A DNA stretch of 8,890 nt from Candidatus Sulfotelmatobacter sp. GTDB lineage: Bacteria; Acidobacteriota; Terriglobia; Terriglobales; Acidobacteriaceae. Location: NCBI GenBank assembly GCA_030044775.1, contig JASICF010000443.1:1-8890 (forward strand), in the 5' to 3' direction. The first letter of the stretch is position 1; the number at the start of each line of letters is the position of its first letter. Both the position numbers and the translations under genes were made by a program. The notes beneath the pieces are model-generated. The model saw nothing but the letters and a program-made list of their open reading frames with translations, made no database searches and was not told the DNA's origin. Positions 5,794 through 8,890 of this stretch are shown here, in pieces.

Positions 5794-7680
5794 TTAGTTC
5801 TGATGATTCAGCGGCAGACTAGGTTTTGGATCATGGACGCCGGGAACAATCCCTTTTCCTTCTTCGAGAGAAAAAAACCGGTCGACCGCAGGCAGGCTAA
5901 CATGCTCGACCTTACCGCTGGGCCATCGGATTTCGACACCATCTACCTTGGTCGCTTCTGCCAGTCCAAAATGAAGGCGAAAATCGTTGGACGAAGCGTA
6001 GCTGCCGCCGCTGATCACATCGCCTCGCTGCCGGACGCCGGCTGCCGAAACATAAACCGTCGCGCCTACGGCGTCGCGCGGGCTTTTCGGCCCTCCAATC
6101 AATTGCAGCGCGACCCAGTGATTCCTGGTCGCATATACGTTGCGCAACAGAACCGGCGGCCCTTGCAGTTGGTTGATCACCACGTCGATTTTCCCGTCAT
6201 TAAATAAATCGCCGAAAGCCGCGCCCCGCGCCGTCAGAACGGCCGCCAGCCCGGTTCCCTTCACCGCAGGTACGGTTTCGAACTTTCCATTGCGCAGATT
6301 ATGAAAGAGCAGCGGACGCTCGGCGAACGTCGTGCCCCAGTCTGTCTTATCGACTCCCGGATAGACATGCCCATTCGCGACAAAAAGATCTTTCCAACCG
6401 TCGTTGTCATAATCGAGAAATCCAGTTCCCCACCCCAGAAACGGAATCGTTACTTCGGCGATGCCGGCCTGGTAACTGACATCGGTAAAATTGGCGCCGC
6501 CGTCATTTCGATAGAGCGGATTGTAGTCGTCCGAAAAAACTGTGTTGTACAAATCCAATTGCCCGGTGTTGAGATAGTCGCCCACGGCAATTCCCATCGA
6601 GGCGGTTTCCCGTCCGTTTTCATTCAACGCGTAACCGGATGTGTAGCTTGCGTCTTCGAAGGTTCCATCACCCTGGTTGAGATACAGATAATTTGGGGTC
6701 GAGTCGTCTGCGACCATCAAATCCACCTTGCCGTCGTTGTTCACATCGGCGAAAACTCCGGTCAAACCGTAATATCGATTCTTGTCCGCAACACCGGCCT
6801 TCACGCTCACGTCAGTGAAGGTTCCGTCACCATTATTGTGAAACAGGTGATCTGGCTCGCCCAGCAATCCGCGTGGCCCACACATGACTTTCATCCCGCG
6901 AAACATGCAATCGGCAAATCCAACCGCCGCGGATCCCGGCACCGGCGGATGATCGAGATCGTAATGGACGTATCCGGGAACGAAGAGGTCGAGCCGCCCG
7001 TCTCCGTCGTAGTCGCCGAATGTGGCGCCGGTTGACCAGTTGCCCAACGCAACTCCGGCTTTTTCAGCGACGTCGGTGAAGGTTCCATTGTGGTTGTTGT
7101 GATACAGGCGATTCTTGCCGAAGTTCGAGACATAGATATCCGGCCAGCCGTCGTTGTCGTAATCTCCGATGGCCACTCCGAAACCCCACCGATCGTTGGT
7201 CACGCCGGCTTGCTGCGCGACATCGGTAAACGTGCCGTCATGATTGTTGTGAAATAGAGCGGCCTGCGGCGGCGTGGTTTTTCCCGACATTGCGTCGTAG
7301 GTCGAGCCATTCACCAGATAAATATCGAGCCAGCCGTCGTTGTCATAGTCGAGCAATGCAACGCCCGAGCCGACGGTTTCCAGAATGAAGCGCGGGTCTT
7401 CGTCTCCCATCACGTGCTGCCAGCCGGTCAAGCCCGCTTTTTCCGCCACATCCTGAAAAACGACGGGCCCGTTCTCGACAAATCCGCCGGCGGTAATCGG
7501 CCGCTTCTCGCCATCCAGAACCGCCGCGTGCGCCCCGCCGGTAGAAACCGCGCCCTGGGTCTGCATGGCTGCAGCAGGCTCGGTTGTCTTGTGAGTAGAA
7601 TCCTGAGGTTCGAGTGTTGATGCGATACCGAGGATGGCCAGCAATCCCAGAGCGAAGTTTCGCTTCATTTCAAGCGGCAT
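5794..7680 (-). CDS. Secreted FG-GAP/VCBS repeat protein with C-terminal ASPIC/UnbV domain (CRTAC1-like)
   Basis: The 628-residue protein has a basic N terminus (MKR at 5-7), a hydrophobic stretch (about 9-20) typical of a signal peptide, and a low-complexity linker to about 65. Seven or so FG-GAP/VCBS blades follow. Calcium-loop-like DxDxDG motifs or relatives lie at 111-119, 173-181, 223-231, 312-320, 368-376, 423-431 and 491-499, most followed by DxY/DLF strands, and several with a HNNxDGTFTDV motif. This predicts an extracytoplasmic, Ca2+-binding beta-propeller. C258 and C267, in a CxxRGxxxxCGPRGLLGEPDHLF-like block, probably form a disulfide. Residues about 520-607 match the ASPIC/UnbV module (VGATVYV, SGGSYASSNDFRLHFGL, VEIRWPSGK). 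No enzymatic residues are recognisable and the function is unknown. It starts 9 nt after the mnmA stop, with a poor SD. An in-frame ATG at codon 5 is an equally possible start. Confidence 0.92.
   Translation of the reverse strand: MPLEMKRNFALGLLAILGIASTLEPQDSTHKTTEPAAAMQTQGAVSTGGAHAAVLDGEKRPITAGGFVENGPVVFQDVAEKAGLTGWQHVMGDEDPRFILETVGSGVALLDYDNDGWLDIYLVNGSTYDAMSGKTTPPQAALFHNNHDGTFTDVAQQAGVTNDRWGFGVAIGDYDNDGWPDIYVSNFGKNRLYHNNHNGTFTDVAEKAGVALGNWSTGATFGDYDGDGRLDLFVPGYVHYDLDHPPVPGSAAVGFADCMFRGMKVMCGPRGLLGEPDHLFHNNGDGTFTDVSVKAGVADKNRYYGLTGVFADVNNDGKVDLMVADDSTPNYLYLNQGDGTFEDASYTSGYALNENGRETASMGIAVGDYLNTGQLDLYNTVFSDDYNPLYRNDGGANFTDVSYQAGIAEVTIPFLGWGTGFLDYDNDGWKDLFVANGHVYPGVDKTDWGTTFAERPLLFHNLRNGKFETVPAVKGTGLAAVLTARGAAFGDLFNDGKIDVVINQLQGPPVLLRNVYATRNHWVALQLIGGPKSPRDAVGATVYVSAAGVRQRGDVISGGSYASSNDFRLHFGLAEATKVDGVEIRWPSGKVEHVSLPAVDRFFSLEEGKGIVPGVHDPKPSLPLNHQN
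6394..7350. repeat. Near-identical 21-bp DNA repeats encoding FG-GAP calcium loops
   Basis: Within the FG-GAP gene, the segments at 6394-6414, 7144-7164 and 7330-7350 share the plus-strand core CCGTCGTTGTC and differ from one another at only about two positions. They encode DYDNDGW-type loops on the minus strand. More diverged copies lie near 6731 and 6999. A second repeated segment, encoding DGTFTDV, occurs near 6820, 7080 and 7230. The similarity at DNA level exceeds what the protein motif alone requires, which suggests blade duplication or gene conversion. Confidence 0.6.
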
Positions 7681-7689
7681 GATCCGCGC

Positions 7690-8805
7690 TCACGCGATCC
7701 ATCCCCCGCCGACTACGATATCGCCGTCATAGAACACTGCCGCCTGTCCCGGCGTGATTGCGCGCTGTGGCTGATCGAACGTCACAAGAATCTCATCGTT
7801 CCCGGTACTCTCAATCGTGGCGGGAGCCGGCTCATGACGATGCCGGATTTTTACGGCTACCCGCATCGGCTCGTCGAGGCCGTCGACCGAAATGAAATTG
7901 ACCCGCATTGCGCGTAGCGTGCGCGAATACAGTTGCTCGTCGCCGCCTACAACCACCTTCTTTTCCGCTCCGTTGATTTGAATCACGTACAGCGGCGAGC
8001 CGGTGGCAACACCCAACCCCTTGCGCTGGCCGACGGTGAAGTTGTGAATGCCGCTGTGCTCGCCGATAACTTCGCCGTTGGCCGTAACTAGCTCACCGGC
8101 GGTGTCGGGCAAAAATTCGCCGCTTTCGGCCAGATAAGCATCGATAAAGCGCTTGTAGTCGCCGCCAGGCACGAAGCAGATTTCCTGCGAGTCCGGCTTC
8201 TCGGCGAGAGCAAGACCATGCTTCCGCGCAAGCTCGCGAACTTCGGGCTTGGTCATTTCGCCGAGGGGAAATAGCGTGCGACTCAACTGCTCTTGCGTGA
8301 GACCAAAAAGAAAATACGTCTGATCCTTGCTGTTGTCGGCGGGACGCTTCAGGAGCCAGCGGCCGGTCGAATCGTCGAATTCGACGCGCGCGTAGTGACC
8401 GGTGGCGACAGCATCGGCGCCAATCTGCCGGGCCACGACGTGGAGCTGATCGAACTTCAAATGATTGTTGCACAGGCTGCACGGAATCGGCGTGCGTCCG
8501 GAAAGATACTCGGCGACGAACGGACGCACCACATCGCGCTCAAAGCGCTCTTCGTGATTCACCACATAATAGGGAATGCCAAGATGTTGCGCCACGCGCC
8601 GCGCGTCGTAAACGTCGTCGAGAGAGCAGCAGCGTCCGGTGACTTGTTCGGGCATGCCGTCACGTCCAGCAAGCCGCCGCTGATTCCAGAGCTGCATGGT
8701 CAAGCCGATGACGTTGTGCCCGTCAGCACACAGCATAGCCGCAACGGTGGAAGAGTCGACTCCACCGGACATAGCCACGGCGATGGTTCTATCTGACGTT
8801 TTCAC
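7690..8805 (-). CDS. mnmA: tRNA-uridine 2-sulfurtransferase MnmA (TrmU)
   Basis: MnmA adds sulfur to C2 of the wobble uridine (U34) of Lys, Glu and Gln tRNAs, using ATP to activate the base. The PP-loop SGGVDSS lies near residues 13-19 counting from the GTG start. TGHYARV and SKDQTYFLFGL are the tRNA/ATP-site blocks. The Cys in PCSLCNN (C109 and C112 in GTG numbering) and in EICFVPGGDYKRFI (C210) correspond to the catalytic/cluster cysteines. A C-terminal beta-barrel (about 255-371) contains HNFTVGQRKGLG and ends in GGGWI. The length of 371 matches the family (about 360-380). An extra GRCCSLDDVYDARRVA segment is present, as in many non-enterobacterial homologues. The start is uncertain: TTG 8814 is three codons upstream. 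GTG 8805 is preferred because AGGGAAG (8822-8816) is 10 nt from it but only 1 nt from the TTG. The FG-GAP gene follows after 9 nt. Confidence 0.96.
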   Translation of the reverse strand: MKTSDRTIAVAMSGGVDSSTVAAMLCADGHNVIGLTMQLWNQRRLAGRDGMPEQVTGRCCSLDDVYDARRVAQHLGIPYYVVNHEERFERDVVRPFVAEYLSGRTPIPCSLCNNHLKFDQLHVVARQIGADAVATGHYARVEFDDSTGRWLLKRPADNSKDQTYFLFGLTQEQLSRTLFPLGEMTKPEVRELARKHGLALAEKPDSQEICFVPGGDYKRFIDAYLAESGEFLPDTAGELVTANGEVIGEHSGIHNFTVGQRKGLGVATGSPLYVIQINGAEKKVVVGGDEQLYSRTLRAMRVNFISVDGLDEPMRVAVKIRHRHEPAPATIESTGNDEILVTFDQPQRAITPGQAAVFYDGDIVVGGGWIA

Positions 8806-8827
8806 TGTTCGCAATCTTCCCTAGACT

Positions 8828-8833
8828 ATTATC
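8828..8833 (-). promoter_or_regulatory. Possible -10 element of the mnmA promoter
   Basis: On the minus strand GATAAT (8833-8828) is one base from the TATAAT consensus. It would place the transcript start about 8821, giving a leader of roughly 15 nt before GTG 8805 that includes the AGGGAAG. No clear -35 hexamer lies 16-18 nt further upstream. The rest of 8834-8890 is GC-rich, and I see no gene or other feature in it. Confidence 0.3.
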
Positions 8834-8890
8834 TCGCATCAGGATGGGGCATGCAGGGAATGCGGGAGGCGGACAAAGGTCGGTCTTGCA

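Noticed and set aside
6301..7035. 244-codon plus-strand ORF opposite the FG-GAP gene
   Set aside because: It mirrors the repeated Asp/Asn/Gly codons on the opposite strand (His/Ile/Val-rich product) and has no SD or family resemblance.
8293..8796. 167-codon plus-strand ORF opposite mnmA
   Set aside because: It is antisense to the conserved PP-loop and Cys motifs of mnmA and its product has no recognisable features.

Overview
The window reads as a bacterial chromosome segment of moderately high GC. It carries a compact locus for releasing and using D-xylose, next to a tRNA-thiolation gene and an FG-GAP/VCBS repeat protein. I favour Acidobacteriota (Terriglobia-like soil bacteria). The reasons are the secreted FG-GAP/ASPIC-UnbV (CRTAC1-type) protein with its Cys-x8-Cys-GPRG block, the short class I xylose isomerase and the SSS-family symporter. 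This placement is inferred from gene style and was not proven by any search.

Layout. Three genes run leftwards (minus strand) as a probable operon: xylulokinase (1745-3256), xylose isomerase (560-1744) and the N-terminal third of a sodium:solute symporter (about 3-461, cut by the left edge). The xylB stop and xylA start touch with no gap. The symporter follows 98 nt later, behind a strong Shine-Dalgarno (SD) sequence that oddly fits a six-codon leader ORF better than the symporter itself. A 147-nt divergent intergenic region (3257-3403) holds two dyads that could be control sites. From there a secreted GH31 glycosidase, probably an alpha-xylosidase, runs rightwards (3404-5776). It meets the FG-GAP/ASPIC protein (5794-7680, minus) tail to tail with only 17 nt between stop codons. 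That gene lies 9 nt downstream of mnmA (7690 to about 8805, minus), with which it is probably cotranscribed. The last 85 nt hold the mnmA promoter region and no gene.

How the genes work together (inference). The GH31 enzyme carries a signal peptide and would cut alpha-linked xylose from xyloglucan-type oligosaccharides outside the cytoplasm. The Na+ symporter is the likely route for the freed sugar into the cell. XylA converts D-xylose to D-xylulose, and XylB phosphorylates it to xylulose 5-phosphate for the pentose phosphate pathway. No sugar-responsive regulator is visible, so control must come from outside the window. MnmA (2-thiolation of tRNA wobble uridine) is housekeeping and unrelated to the sugar locus.

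I found no mobile element, CRISPR array, RNA gene or convincing intrinsic terminator, and no gene-free stretch longer than 300 bases. I see no wholly new system. The observations most worth checking are the possible translationally coupled leader peptide before the symporter, the two dyads between the divergent genes, and the GH31-xylA-xylB-symporter module itself.
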